Shown: positions 25,460 to 35,000 of the stretch, in pieces
Layout of the letters: every line of letters starts with the position of its first letter
Numbering within the stretch: the first letter of the stretch is position 1
Assembly: GCA_963747595.1 (NCBI GenBank)
Contig: CAVVFO010000001.1
Location: forward strand, 744,001-808,000
Length of the DNA: 64,000 bases
Reading direction: 5' to 3'
DNA from: Oleiagrimonas sp963747595
Lineage (GTDB): Bacteria; Pseudomonadota; Gammaproteobacteria; Xanthomonadales; Rhodanobacteraceae
The notes under the pieces: generated by a model
What the model was told of the DNA's origin: nothing
The model's database searches: none
The model's input: only the letters and a program-made list of their open reading frames with translations
Program-made: the position numbers and the translations under genes

Positions 25460-26871
25460 CGACGTGGCTGCCGACGTTGATCAAGGCCAGCTATTTCGTC
25501 GCTGCGGCGCTGTTCATCCTGGGCCTGAAGCGCATGAGTTCGCCGCGCACGGCGCGCGGCGGCATTGTCTGGGCGGGGGTCGGCATGGCGCTGGCGATCG
25601 TGGCTACGCTGGTCACGCCCGGGCTGCATCATCGTGGCCTGATGCTGGCGGCGATCGTGGTCGGCACCGCTACCGCGTGGTTCTCCGGCAAGCGCGTGGC
25701 GATGACCGCGATGCCGCAGATGGTGGCATTGTACAACGGCATGGGCGGCGGCGCGGCGGCGGCCATCGGTGCCACCGAGTTGCTGGGTTTCTCCGCCGTA
25801 CTGGCGATGATGCAGGCGCAGCCGTCGCTGCCGGGCGGCACGCAGCTGGGGCTGGCCGTGATCGGTTCGCTGATCGGCGCGGTGTCGTTCTCCGGATCGC
25901 TGGTGGCGTTCGCCAAGTTGCAGGGCTGGCTGGACCGGCGGCTGGTCTTTCCCGCGCAGCGGCTGTTGAATGCGCTGGTGCTGCTGGCCGCCGTGGCACT
26001 GGGTGCGTTGCTGGTGGCCGGGCAGCTGCAGCTGACGATCGTGGTCGTGTTCTTCGCGCTGGCGTTGCTGCTCGGGGTGCTGATGACGCTGCCCATCGGC
26101 GGGGCCGACATGCCGGTAGTGATTTCGCTGTACAACGCCTTCACAGGGCTGGCCGTGGCGTTCGAGGGCTTCGTGCTGGGCAACGAGGCGATGATCATTG
26201 CCGGCACCGTGGTCGGTGCCGCCGGCACGTTGCTGACGCAGCTGATGGCGAGGGCCATGAACCGTTCGCTGGGCAATGTGCTGTTCGGGAATTTTGGTGC
26301 CGCGGGGGCGAAGGCGCAGGACATCGACGGCGCGCAGAAGCCGATCGACGCCTCCGATGCGGCGGTGATGATGGCCTACGCCGAACGCGTGGTGATCGTT
26401 CCCGGCTACGGCATGGCGGTGGCGCAGGCACAGCACAAGGTCTGGGAGTTCGCCCGCCTATTGATCCAGCGTGGCGTGAAGCTGCGTTTCGCCATTCATC
26501 CCGTGGCCGGGCGCATGCCGGGGCACATGAACGTGTTGCTGGCCGAGGCCGGCGTCCCCTACGACCTGATCGCGGACATGGACGACATCAATCCGGAGCT
26601 GGCAAGCACCGACGTGGCACTGGTGATCGGTGCCAACGACGTGGTCAACCCCGTGGCCAGGACGGACCCGGGGTCGCCCATCTACGGCATGCCGATCCTG
26701 GACGTGGCCAGCGCGAAGAACGTGATCGTGATCAAGCGCGGCAAGGGCGCGGGATTTGCCGGCATCGAGAATGCGCTGTTCTATGCCGAGACCACGCGCA
26801 TGCTGTTTGCCGATGGGCAGGCGGCGGCGTCGGCCCTGGTCTCGGAGCTAAAGGCGCTGGGCGACGGCTAA
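25456..26871 (+). CDS. pntB: NAD(P) transhydrogenase subunit beta (PntB)
   Basis: A 471-residue subunit with nine hydrophobic segments (domain II) and a C-terminal NADP(H)-binding domain III: VVIVPGYGMAVAQAQHKVWE, HPVAGRMPGHMNVLLAEAGV, VIGANDVVNPVA and VIKRGKGAGFAGIEN. It completes a proton-translocating transhydrogenase that exchanges hydride between NADH and NADP. The stop TAA lies in the left target-site duplication of a MITE (26868-26871). It starts with GTG overlapping pntAB. Confidence 0.96.
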   Translation: MTTWLPTLIKASYFVAAALFILGLKRMSSPRTARGGIVWAGVGMALAIVATLVTPGLHHRGLMLAAIVVGTATAWFSGKRVAMTAMPQMVALYNGMGGGAAAAIGATELLGFSAVLAMMQAQPSLPGGTQLGLAVIGSLIGAVSFSGSLVAFAKLQGWLDRRLVFPAQRLLNALVLLAAVALGALLVAGQLQLTIVVVFFALALLLGVLMTLPIGGADMPVVISLYNAFTGLAVAFEGFVLGNEAMIIAGTVVGAAGTLLTQLMARAMNRSLGNVLFGNFGAAGAKAQDIDGAQKPIDASDAAVMMAYAERVVIVPGYGMAVAQAQHKVWEFARLLIQRGVKLRFAIHPVAGRMPGHMNVLLAEAGVPYDLIADMDDINPELASTDVALVIGANDVVNPVARTDPGSPIYGMPILDVASAKNVIVIKRGKGAGFAGIENALFYAETTRMLFADGQAAASALVSELKALGDG

Positions 26872-27061
26872 GGAACCTCTGATTGAATCCTGTGCGGACA
26901 GGACCTCTTGTTTTGCAATCAACCGGTGGCGGACGGTCTGTCTGCGCACAGGGCACCGATCCGCCGGCTTGACAGGCAACCAGCCTGCCGGCGCCGACGT
27001 ACCGGCACCGTGTGCGCAGACAGTTCCGGTGATGCCTGTACAGGATTCAATCAGAGGTTCA
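26872..27061. mobile_element. 190-bp MITE with perfect 21-bp terminal inverted repeats and CTAA target duplication
   Basis: The ends 26873-26893 and 27040-27060 are perfect 21-bp inverted repeats starting GAACCTCTGATTGAATCC. A second inverted pair, CTGTCTGCGCACA (26938-26950) and its complement (27011-27023), and a central GC-rich dyad make the element foldable along its full length. It is flanked by direct repeats CTAA at 26868-26871 and 27062-27065, matching the YTAR target of IS5-type transposases, so it was probably mobilised by an IS5-family enzyme. It has no coding capacity. It lies exactly between two convergent genes and its target duplication forms both of their stop codons. Confidence 0.85.
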
Positions 27062-27508
27062 CTAACGCCGCGCGCGATGTTTCTGCCACAGGCAGGCCAG
27101 GACGCTCAGCATGACGCCTGCCAGCAGCATCAGCAGCAGCGTTGAGGAAAACGACATTTCAGCCATGCTCCACAGCATGCCGATACCCGCCTGTTTCAGC
27201 GCATAGCCGAAACTCAGGCCCAGCAGGCCCGCGATCTGCATGGCGGCCAGCAGCATGCGCACGTAGACCACGGCCAGGATGGTCGCCAGGGCAGAGAGTA
27301 TCGCGGCGCTCCAGCGGGACCCGGCGACGCCGGCGGCGACGCTCCAGCCAATCACCACGCCGAGTGGCGCGATCAGCCAGATCAGCTCCGAGCGGGTATA
27401 GACGCTCAGCACCATCCACACCGCGCCGGCCGCCAGGCCGATCATCGCGGCACTGAGGATGGACAGCGCCAACCCCGTCCCGCGGCGCACAAACCCGTTT
27501 CGCGACAT
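27062..27508 (-). CDS. Small integral membrane protein of unknown function
   Basis: A 148-residue protein with four predicted TM helices (LALSILSAAMIGLAAGAVWM, LIWLIAPLGVVIGWSVAAGV, AILSALATILAVVYVRMLL, and a C-terminal LLLMLLAGVMLSVLACLW). The start ATG at 27508 has GGAG upstream. The stop TAG lies in the right target duplication of the MITE. I recognise no family; neighbours (pntB, sufT) give no clear hint. Confidence 0.72.
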   Translation of the reverse strand: MSRNGFVRRGTGLALSILSAAMIGLAAGAVWMVLSVYTRSELIWLIAPLGVVIGWSVAAGVAGSRWSAAILSALATILAVVYVRMLLAAMQIAGLLGLSFGYALKQAGIGMLWSMAEMSFSSTLLLMLLAGVMLSVLACLWQKHRARR

Positions 27509-27766
27509 GCCTGCTCCATTTTCAGATCGCGGCACGGTACACCATGCGCGAACGGCAAACCGCCATGATAGCGGCGGACGGGTGCTTGATTGTGTGGCAT
27601 ATCGCCCCGAACTTTGCGTGCGTAACCGAGATGCCGTGTCCCGAGATGTGGAGGCTGCCCCGAGCCGCGAGGTGTTGAAAACCGCCTGTGCGGGGTGAAC
27701 CATTACACTGGATACTTCATCATGGGCTTTTGCGGTTGCCGCGGCACCGCCTTGCTGGAATATGTA

Positions 27767-28324
27767 ATGAGTGGCTTCAGTCTCAGCAGCGAACCGTTCA
27801 CGCTCACACGCGACTGCGGGATGATCATGGTCCCGGTCGGCGAGCAGGTCACGTTGCCCGCCGGTCAGGTGGGCTATATCACGCAGGCGTTGGGCGGCAG
27901 CTTCACGGTGTTCGTCGAGGGCAACCTGTTCCGCGTCGCCGGCGCCGATGCCGATGCGTTGGGCAAGGAGCCGCCCGCGCCGATCGAACTGCCGCCGGAT
28001 GCCGGCGACGAGGACGTCGAGCGTGTGGTGTGGGATCAGCTGCGCACCTGCTATGACCCGGAAATCCCCATCAACGTGGTGGAGCTGGGGCTGGTCTACG
28101 ATGTCAGCCTGAGCCATGAGAGCGAGTCGGACCGGCGGGTCTACGTGAAAATGACCCTGACCGCGCCCGGCTGCGGCATGGGCGACATTCTGGTCGACGA
28201 CGTGCGTACCAAGCTGGAGGTGATTCCCACCGTCACCGAAGCCGATGTGGACCTGGTGTTCGATCCGCCCTGGAATCACGGCATGATGTCCGATGCGGCC
28301 AAACTCGAAACCGGAATGCTCTGA
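27767..28324 (+). CDS. sufT: Putative Fe-S cluster assembly protein SufT (MIP18/DUF59 family)
   Basis: A 185-residue protein with an N-terminal SufT-specific part (TRDCGMIMVPVGEQVTLPAG, GYITQALGGSFTVFVEGNLF) and a C-terminal DUF59 domain (TCYDPEIPINVVELGLVYDV and LTAPGCGMGDILVDDV with the conserved Cys). SufT helps mature Fe-S proteins. I chose ATG 27767; the frame is open upstream to another ATG. No other suf gene lies in the window. Confidence 0.9.
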   Translation: MSGFSLSSEPFTLTRDCGMIMVPVGEQVTLPAGQVGYITQALGGSFTVFVEGNLFRVAGADADALGKEPPAPIELPPDAGDEDVERVVWDQLRTCYDPEIPINVVELGLVYDVSLSHESESDRRVYVKMTLTAPGCGMGDILVDDVRTKLEVIPTVTEADVDLVFDPPWNHGMMSDAAKLETGML

Positions 28325-28781
28325 CTGCGTCTTCCTGCATGGAACGATGCTCCCCAGGCGGCGCCCTTTGGGTCATGGGCGTCGCCCGGCGACCCGGGCC
28401 GATAGAGCCGCGGAGAAAGCCGTTCGATCCGGCGAAACTGAAGTCCTGCTGACTGTCCGCACGGGCGTTTCCGCGGCGGCCCCGCGGCGTGATGGTGGTC
28501 ACGCTTTGGACGTCTCCCGAACGTTGACGTGCGAGGAGCCGGTCCTCTAGGTTGGTGGTGTTCGAGCAAGGGGAGAACCTCGAACGGCTTCAGGGCACTA
28601 ATCACCGTGTCGTACCAGATCCCGTTGTTGCTGCGCGCGACCATGGACAGAGGGGCGTGCCTTGGCGACAGCGATTCGAAGCTGCACGACTCACACGCCG
28701 CGGCGACCGCGGCGACCTGGGGAACTGGACGCGTCCGCGGCCCGTGCGGTCGGGTGCGGTCCAAATTTGGGAGAGCATTCG
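28325..28781. other. Leader region of the S53 protease gene, no gene recognised
   Basis: About 457 bases of high-GC sequence between sufT and the protease gene. I see no supported open frame, tRNA or known riboswitch consensus. GGGAGA at 28770-28775 is the ribosome site of the protease gene. The promoter must lie here but no hexamer pair is convincing by eye. Confidence 0.4.
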
Positions 28782-31139
28782 ATGTCGAGCACCATTCGTA
28801 TGAAAGCCCTGGCCAGCGCATTGATGTTGGCTGGTGTGTCCATGGGCGGCGCAGCCGCTGCCGCTCCCGCCCATTCGGCGCAGCACAGTGGCGCAAGTCA
28901 GGCGACGGCCGCAGTGGCGCATGCCACTGCGCTCTATCGCGGTGAACAGATTGCCGGCAATCTGCTGCTGTCGCATCCGATCCACGTGGTCATTGCATTG
29001 AAGTTGCGCCACAAGGCGCAACTGCACGATTTCCTGCACACGGCGCAGCTGCCGTACGCGCCAATCGTCAAGCGCACGGTGACTCCGCGGCAATTCAAGG
29101 CCGATTACTCGCCAACGCAGACTCAGGCTGCTGCCGTGGCGGCGTTTCTGAAAAAATCCGGATTCACTCATGTGAAGATCTCGGACAACCGCATGCTGGT
29201 CTCGGCGGACGGCAACGCCGGCGTGGCACGCTCGGCCTTCAACACCTCCTTCGCCAGGGTGCAGACTGCCCATGGCCGCATCGGCTACATGAATACCGCG
29301 GCGGCACACATTCCCGCCTCGTTGCAGGGAGCGGTGTTGTCGGTGATCGGCCTGCAGGACGTGCACCATGCGCACACCATGACCTCCAGCATCATCCACT
29401 CCGGGGTGCAGCCGCAGGCAGTGAGTGGCCACAATCCGACCGACTTTTCCTCGATCTACGGCGGCAGCGGGGTTCCCACTGCATCCGGTATTCCCGTGGG
29501 CATCATTACCCAGGGCGATATTTCCCAGACCAAGCAGGATCTGCAGACGTTCACCTCGCAGAACGGGCTGGCGAGCGTGCAGACCCAGACGGTGACCGTC
29601 AACGGCACCAGCTCCGACACCAGCGGTGTGGGCGAGTGGAACCTGGACAGCCAGGACATCGTGGGCATGTCCGGTGGTCAGGTGGGCAAGCTCATCTTCT
29701 ACAACATTCCGACCCTCTCCAACGCCAACCTCACGGCGGATTTCAACCGCGTGGTCTCGGACAACAGCACCAAGATCATCAACGTCTCGCTGGGCGAATG
29801 CGAAACGTCGGCACAGAGCGACGGTTCGGCCTCGGCGGATGACCAGATATTCCAGCAGGCCATAGCCCAGGGACAGACCTTCTCGGTGTCCTCGGGGGAT
29901 TCCGGCGCCGACGAGTGCAGCAACGGCGGCACCACGCCCAGCTATCCGGCCAGTTCGCCATACGTGGTTGCCGTGGGTGGCACCACGCTGAATGCATCCT
30001 CGAGCACCTACAGCAGCGAAAGCACCTGGAGCGGTACAGGCGGCAGCCCGAGCACGTTCGAATCGGCGCCCAGCTGGCAGTCCGGTTTCGTCACCGGCAG
30101 CATGCGCGGCGTGCCCGACATCGCTTTCGACGCCGATCCGAACTCCGGTGCCCTGGTCATCGTCAATGGTTCGCAGCAGCAGATCGGAGGCACCAGCCTG
30201 GCAGCGCCGCTGTTTGCCGGCAGTTGGGCCCGCATGCTGGCAGCCAAGGGGCAGGCTCTGGGTTTTGCGGCACCCCTGCTGTATCAGCTGCCGGCCGCGG
30301 ATTTCCATGACGTGACCTCCGGCAGCAACGGTGGCGAGTCCGCACACAGCGGTTACGACTACACCACTGGCCGTGGCAGCCTGATCCTGAACCAGGTTGT
30401 CAATGACATCGGCAGCGGCTCCGGTGGCGGCGGCGGTACTCCGCCGCCGGGGGGCACCGCGCTGCAGAACGGCACCCCAATCACCGGTATTTCCGGTAGC
30501 CAGGGCGTGTTCACCGACACGTACACCGTGACCATCCCGTCCGGCGCCAGCAATCTGGTGATTTCCGAATCCGGTGGCAGCGGCGATGCCGATCTGTATG
30601 TGCGATTCGGTGCCGACCCCACCACGTCGACCTACGATTGCCGTCCCTACAAGAGCGGCAACAACGAGAGCTGCACCTTCGCCGCTCCGCAGGCCGGCGT
30701 TTATCACGTCAAGCTGCGCGGATACCAGGCGTTCTCCGGCGTCACGCTGGAGGCCAAGTGGGATACCTCCGGCGGAGGCTCCGGTGGCGGCAGCAATGGG
30801 GTCTTCGACAATCCGGCCAATGTCACCGTGCCGGATCAGGGGACGGGCACGTCGTCCGTCAATGTCACGGGCGAATCGGGCAATGCCCCTTCGAATCTGC
30901 AGGTGCATGTGAACATCCAGCATCCGTATCGCGGCGATCTGCGCATCACGTTGATCGCACCCAGCGGTGCATCGGTGGTGCTGAAACAGCCGGATGGTTC
31001 CGATGGCACCGCCAACGTGGACACGACCTACTCGGTCGATGCCTCGTCGGTCACGGCCAACGGGACGTGGAAGTTGCAGGTCGACGATGTGTACGCTGGA
31101 GACAGTGGCTACATCGACGATTTCAAGCTGACGTTCTGA
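28782..31139 (+). CDS. Secreted S53 (sedolisin/xanthomonalisin) protease with PPC and P domains
   Basis: A 785-residue exported acid-type serine-carboxyl peptidase. Order: signal peptide (residues 1-27), activation pro-domain to about residue 205, S53 catalytic domain, a Gly-rich linker (GSGSGGGGGTPPPGG), a bacterial pre-peptidase C-terminal (PPC) domain (SGGSGDADLYVRFG), a second Gly-rich linker, and a P/homo-B domain (NIQHPYRGDLRITLIAPSG, GTWKLQVDDVYAGDSG). Catalytic Glu and Asp lie in GEWNLDSQD, four residues apart, and the Ser in GGTSLAAP. The extra C-terminal modules are typically removed during maturation. Good ribosome site GGGAGA; a strong terminator follows. Confidence 0.94.
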   Translation: MSSTIRMKALASALMLAGVSMGGAAAAAPAHSAQHSGASQATAAVAHATALYRGEQIAGNLLLSHPIHVVIALKLRHKAQLHDFLHTAQLPYAPIVKRTVTPRQFKADYSPTQTQAAAVAAFLKKSGFTHVKISDNRMLVSADGNAGVARSAFNTSFARVQTAHGRIGYMNTAAAHIPASLQGAVLSVIGLQDVHHAHTMTSSIIHSGVQPQAVSGHNPTDFSSIYGGSGVPTASGIPVGIITQGDISQTKQDLQTFTSQNGLASVQTQTVTVNGTSSDTSGVGEWNLDSQDIVGMSGGQVGKLIFYNIPTLSNANLTADFNRVVSDNSTKIINVSLGECETSAQSDGSASADDQIFQQAIAQGQTFSVSSGDSGADECSNGGTTPSYPASSPYVVAVGGTTLNASSSTYSSESTWSGTGGSPSTFESAPSWQSGFVTGSMRGVPDIAFDADPNSGALVIVNGSQQQIGGTSLAAPLFAGSWARMLAAKGQALGFAAPLLYQLPAADFHDVTSGSNGGESAHSGYDYTTGRGSLILNQVVNDIGSGSGGGGGTPPPGGTALQNGTPITGISGSQGVFTDTYTVTIPSGASNLVISESGGSGDADLYVRFGADPTTSTYDCRPYKSGNNESCTFAAPQAGVYHVKLRGYQAFSGVTLEAKWDTSGGGSGGGSNGVFDNPANVTVPDQGTGTSSVNVTGESGNAPSNLQVHVNIQHPYRGDLRITLIAPSGASVVLKQPDGSDGTANVDTTYSVDASSVTANGTWKLQVDDVYAGDSGYIDDFKLTF

Positions 31140-31180
31140 TCGCCGTTGACGGGCCATGGAGGCCTGATGATGTAAAAAAA

Positions 31181-31207
31181 GCCCGGCCGCTCGCGGCCGG
31201 GCTTTTT
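31181..31207. terminator. Strong bidirectional Rho-independent terminator
   Basis: A perfect 10-bp stem GCCCGGCCGC/GCGGCCGGGC with a two-base loop is followed by TTTTT and preceded by AAAAAAA. It lies 41 bases after the S53 protease stop. Confidence 0.95.
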
Positions 31208-31261
31208 GTCGTGCAAATGTTACGCGAGCGATTTTGGAGGATCTCGAAAAAGCTCCAACTG

Positions 31262-31403
31262 CGTCATTCCGGCGAAAGCCGGACAATCGCTATGCGCGCA
31301 GAACGTCCGAAGGACGGCCTCGAAGGGGTGAGCGAAGCGAATCCTCCATTGCCCCTCTGATGCAGCAAGATCAAAATGGATCCCGGCTTTCGCCGGAATG
31401 ACG
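31262..31403. repeat. Dispersed palindromic repeat family A, copy 1 (composite)
   Basis: Perfect 21-bp inverted repeats at 31262-31282 and 31383-31403 (starting CGTCATTCCGGCGAAAGCC) bracket 100 bases. The right half (about 31345-31403) is the reverse complement of a homologous stretch in copy 2 at 44771-44852, sharing GCATCAGAG and TCCATTTTGA blocks. The left half carries an extra segment of about 60 bases relative to copy 2. It lies between the protease terminator and the end of dps. Confidence 0.8.
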
Positions 31404-31434
31404 AGCAAAAGCAGGGTCGTTCATGGCGCCGCGG

Positions 31435-31902
31435 TTACTGCAACAGCGAGCGCAGCATCCATGCGGTCTTTTCGTGATCCTTCAGTCGGCCGATGACCAG
31501 ATCGGCGGTCCCTTCGTCATCGCTGTCCCCGGCTGCCTTGACCGTGGCGCGCGCCGTGGCGGCGGCGATCTCGTGCCCGTCCACGAGTTGTCGCACCATG
31601 TTCTGCCATTGCGGTACACCGGTTTCCTCGGCGATGGACGTGAGTTTGGCGAACTGGCTGTAGGATCCGGGTGCCGGCATGTCCAGCGTACGGATGCGCT
31701 CGGCCACTTCGTCCGCTGCGGTCCACAGGGCGTTGTACTGCTCCTCGAACATCAGGTGCAGGCTGTTGAACTGCGGCCCGGTCACGTTCCAGTGAAAGCT
31801 GTGCGTCTTCAGATACAGTGAATAGGTATCGGCCAGAAGTCGGGACAGGTGGCCGGCCACGGATTCACGATTCTCTTTGCTGATGCCGATGTCGATGGCC
31901 AT
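31435..31902 (-). CDS. dps: DNA starvation/stationary-phase protection protein Dps
   Basis: A 155-residue ferritin-like protein forming a 12-mer that stores iron oxidised by hydrogen peroxide and can coat DNA. Seen: LLADTYSLYLKTHSFHWNVT with the ferroxidase His, HLMFEEQYNALWTAADEVAE with the acidic ligands, and GHEIAAATARATVKAAGDSD. The ATG at 31902 has a strong AAGGAGA site. An OxyR-like dyad lies about 80 bases upstream, fitting peroxide control. Confidence 0.95.
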   Translation of the reverse strand: MAIDIGISKENRESVAGHLSRLLADTYSLYLKTHSFHWNVTGPQFNSLHLMFEEQYNALWTAADEVAERIRTLDMPAPGSYSQFAKLTSIAEETGVPQWQNMVRQLVDGHEIAAATARATVKAAGDSDDEGTADLVIGRLKDHEKTAWMLRSLLQ

Positions 31903-31980
31903 GCAGGTTCTCCTTCTGTGGTTGCAGCAGCTAGGATAGTCGCCGGCGCCCATAGTTTAAAATGAATAATTACGATTTTA

Positions 31981-32001
31981 TCGATAGCTTCAAGCTATCG
32001 A
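31981..32001. promoter_or_regulatory. OxyR-like operator between dps and hrpA
   Basis: A perfect 21-bp palindrome whose core GATAGCTTCAAGCTATC fits the OxyR half-operator pattern ATAG-N7-CTAT. Reading toward dps, further ATAG/CTAT-like tetramers (ATCG, TCAT) follow at 7-base spacings, as in the extended OxyR site. It lies 79 bases from the dps start codon and overlaps the first codons of a longer hrpA reading frame, which favours the hrpA start at 32013. Confidence 0.55.
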
Positions 32002-32012
32002 AGTCCCCGCGT

Positions 32013-35000
32013 ATGTCCAAGCCCTCACCACAGTCCGAAATGCGCACGACACTGGCCGCCCTGCGAACCCGGCTGGGGGAGGTATGCAGCCGCGACACCG
32101 GCCGCTTCCTGAGCCGTCTGGGTCGCCTGCAACGCGAGCGTGCGCCCGATCCGCGGCGTGTGCAGGCGCTCGTGGATGCAGTCGAGGCGTCCATTGGGCG
32201 ACGGCAGCAGCGTGCCCGCACCCGTCCGCCGGTCCAGCTGGACGAGTCGCTGCCGATCGCGCAGCGGGCGCAGGACATCGTTGCGGCCATCGGCGCGCAC
32301 CAGGTCGTGGTCATCGCCGGTGAGACCGGCTCGGGCAAGACCACGCAGTTGCCCAAGTTGTGTGTGGCGGCCGGCCGCGGAGATGCGGGACTGATCGGTT
32401 GCACGCAGCCGAGACGGCTGGCGGCGCGCTCGGTGGCGCGTCGTGTCGCCGAAGAGATGCATACGCAGATTGGCGGACTGATTGGTTTCCAGGTGCGCTT
32501 CACCGAGCAGGTGGGCGACGCGGCACGCATCAAGTTCATGACCGACGGCATCCTGCTGGCGGAGACGCAATCCGATCCGTGGTTATCCGCCTACGACACG
32601 CTGATCATCGACGAGGCGCATGAGCGCAGCCTCAACATCGACTTTCTGCTGGGTTATCTGAAACGCCTGGCGAAGAAGCGTCCCGACCTGAAGATCATCA
32701 TCACCTCCGCGACCATCGACACGGCGCGCTTTTCCGACCATTTCGACAACGCGCCGGTGATCGAAGTCGAAGGGCGGGCCTATCCTGTGGAGGTGCGCTG
32801 GCGCCCGCCGGAGGGGCGGGGCGAAGTCAACGTCGCCGAGCAGGTGGCCGCCGCACTCGACGAAATTTCCGCGGAAGATCCGCGCGGCGATGTGCTGGTG
32901 TTTCTTCCCGGCGAACGCGAAATCCGCGATGTGCATCTGCTGTTGTCACGGCGCCAGTACCGTCATACCGAGGTCTTGCCGCTGTACGCACGCCTGTCGG
33001 CGCGCGATCAGGACCGCGTGTTCAAGCCCGGCCGCGAGCGGCGCGTGGTGCTGGCGACCAATGTCGCCGAAACCTCGCTGACCGTGCCGCGCATCCGTTA
33101 CGTGGTGGACTCGGGCACCGCGCGCGTGAAGCGCTACAGTCAGCGTCGTCAGCTGGAACGCCTGCACGTGGAGTCGATTTCGCAGGCGGCTGCCGATCAG
33201 CGCAAGGGACGCTGCGGCCGCGTGGGGCCGGGGATCTGCGTGCGGCTGTACGACGAGGCCGACTACACGGGCAGGCCACGGTTCACCGATCCGGAGCTGC
33301 TGCGCTCCTCACTGGCCAACGTGATCCTGCGCATGCTCAGCCTGAAGCTGGGCGAGGTCGAGGACTTCCCCTTCCTGGACGCGCCCGAGCCACGGGCCAT
33401 CGCCGATGGTTATCGGCGTCTCGGCGAGCTGCAGGCGATCGATGAAAAGCGCCAACTGACCCCCGTCGGCCGCACGCTGGGCCGCCTGCCGATCGACGCC
33501 CAGCTGGCGCGCATGCTGGTGGAAGGCGCACGCTGCGGCGTGCTGCCCGCTCTCATCGTCCTGGTGGCGTTCCTCAGCGTGCAGGATCCACGCGAACGTC
33601 CGGCCGATGCACGCCAGCAGGCGGATCAGGCGCATGCCGCCTTTGCCGACCCCAAGTCCGATTTCGTCGGCATCCTGAACCTGTGGCGCGCCTATGCGGA
33701 CGCACACGAGGAGCTGACCCAGTCGAAGTTGCGCGGCTGGTGCCAGCGGCACTTTCTGAGCTACATGCGGATGCGCGAGTGGCGCGAGCTGCATCGGCAG
33801 TTGCTGCTGGTGAGCAAGGACGTGCGCGACTGGGGGCCGCCAAGTGCGAACCCGGGGCGTGGCAATGATGTACGGCCCCGGGACAAGGCGGCGTCTCCGG
33901 ACAATCGTCGCCCGGTGGCGGCGAAACGCGGCGGAGAGCGCCCCGGGCGTGCGGCTTTGGCCGATGCCGCGTCGGCAGCGCCGGGGACCGAACGGACCTA
34001 CGAATCGATCCACTGCAGCTTGCTCGCCGGGCTTCCCACCCAGGTGGCCCACAAGGATCAGAAAGGTATTTTCCGCGGCCCGCGCGAACGCAAGTTCCAG
34101 GTGTTCCCGGGCTCGGCCCTGGCCAAGTCGCCGCCGAACTGGATCTTCTGTGCCCAGATCCTGGATGTGGGAGCGCGCGTATGGGGGATGTTGTGTGCGC
34201 GCATCGAGCCGCAATGGATCGAACGCCAGGCCGCGCATCTTGTACGCGCCAGCAGCAGCGACCCGCACTGGTCGCGCAAGCGTGGCCGCGTCGTGGCCTA
34301 CGAGCAGGTGAGCTTGTTCGGGCTGACGCTGGTGGAACGCCGCGCGGTCACCTTCCAGCGGCAGGATCCGGCGCTGGCACATGCGATCTTCCTGCGCGAG
34401 GCGTTGGTGCGGTGCGAGATCGATGCCCGCGCGGATTTCATCAAGGCCAATGCGCGCGTGCTGCAGCAGGCCGCCGAACTGGAAGCCAAGCAGCGCCGCG
34501 AAGGACTGCTGAAGTCCGACGAGGATCTGGCGCAGTTCTTCCATGGCAAGCTGCCTGAGCGCATTGCCGGCAGCCGCGCGCTGGACGCCTGGTACCGCAA
34601 GGCGGCACCCGCCGCGCAGGCGACGTTGCGCTGGTCGCTGGAGGACGTGCTGGATGTGCCGCCCGGACTGGATGCGGCGGCGTTTCCGGCGGCGCTGGAA
34701 CTGGACGGCCAGCGATACCGCTTGCAGTACCGCTTCGTCCCCGGCGATGCAGCCGATGGCGTCACCCTGCAGCTGCCGTTGTCGTTTCTCAACGCGTTGC
34801 CGGCCGTGCAATGCCAATGGCTGGTGCCGGGGCTGCTGGATGCCAAGGTGGCGGCGTTGATCCGGGGTCTGCCGAAATCATTGCGGCGCAATTTCGTGCC
34901 GGCCCCCGATTTCGCGCGTGCATTCACCGAGACCCGGCCACCGCACGAGATGCCGCTGGCCAATGCGCTTGCCGCGTTCCTGCAGCGCGCCACGGGCGTC

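Noticed and set aside
28325..28781. Riboswitch upstream of the S53 protease gene
   Set aside because: The region was compared by eye with glycine, c-di-GMP and cobalamin consensus blocks; no set of conserved blocks is present.
28602..31286. Minus-strand open frame of about 890 codons across the S53 protease gene
   Set aside because: It is antisense to a gene with clear catalytic motifs, signal peptide, ribosome site and terminator, and its own translation has no recognisable domain.
33309..34817. Long minus-strand frames inside hrpA, and similar frames inside relA, parC and the acylase gene
   Set aside because: All are antisense to genes with full motif sets; high GC at third positions keeps complementary frames open.
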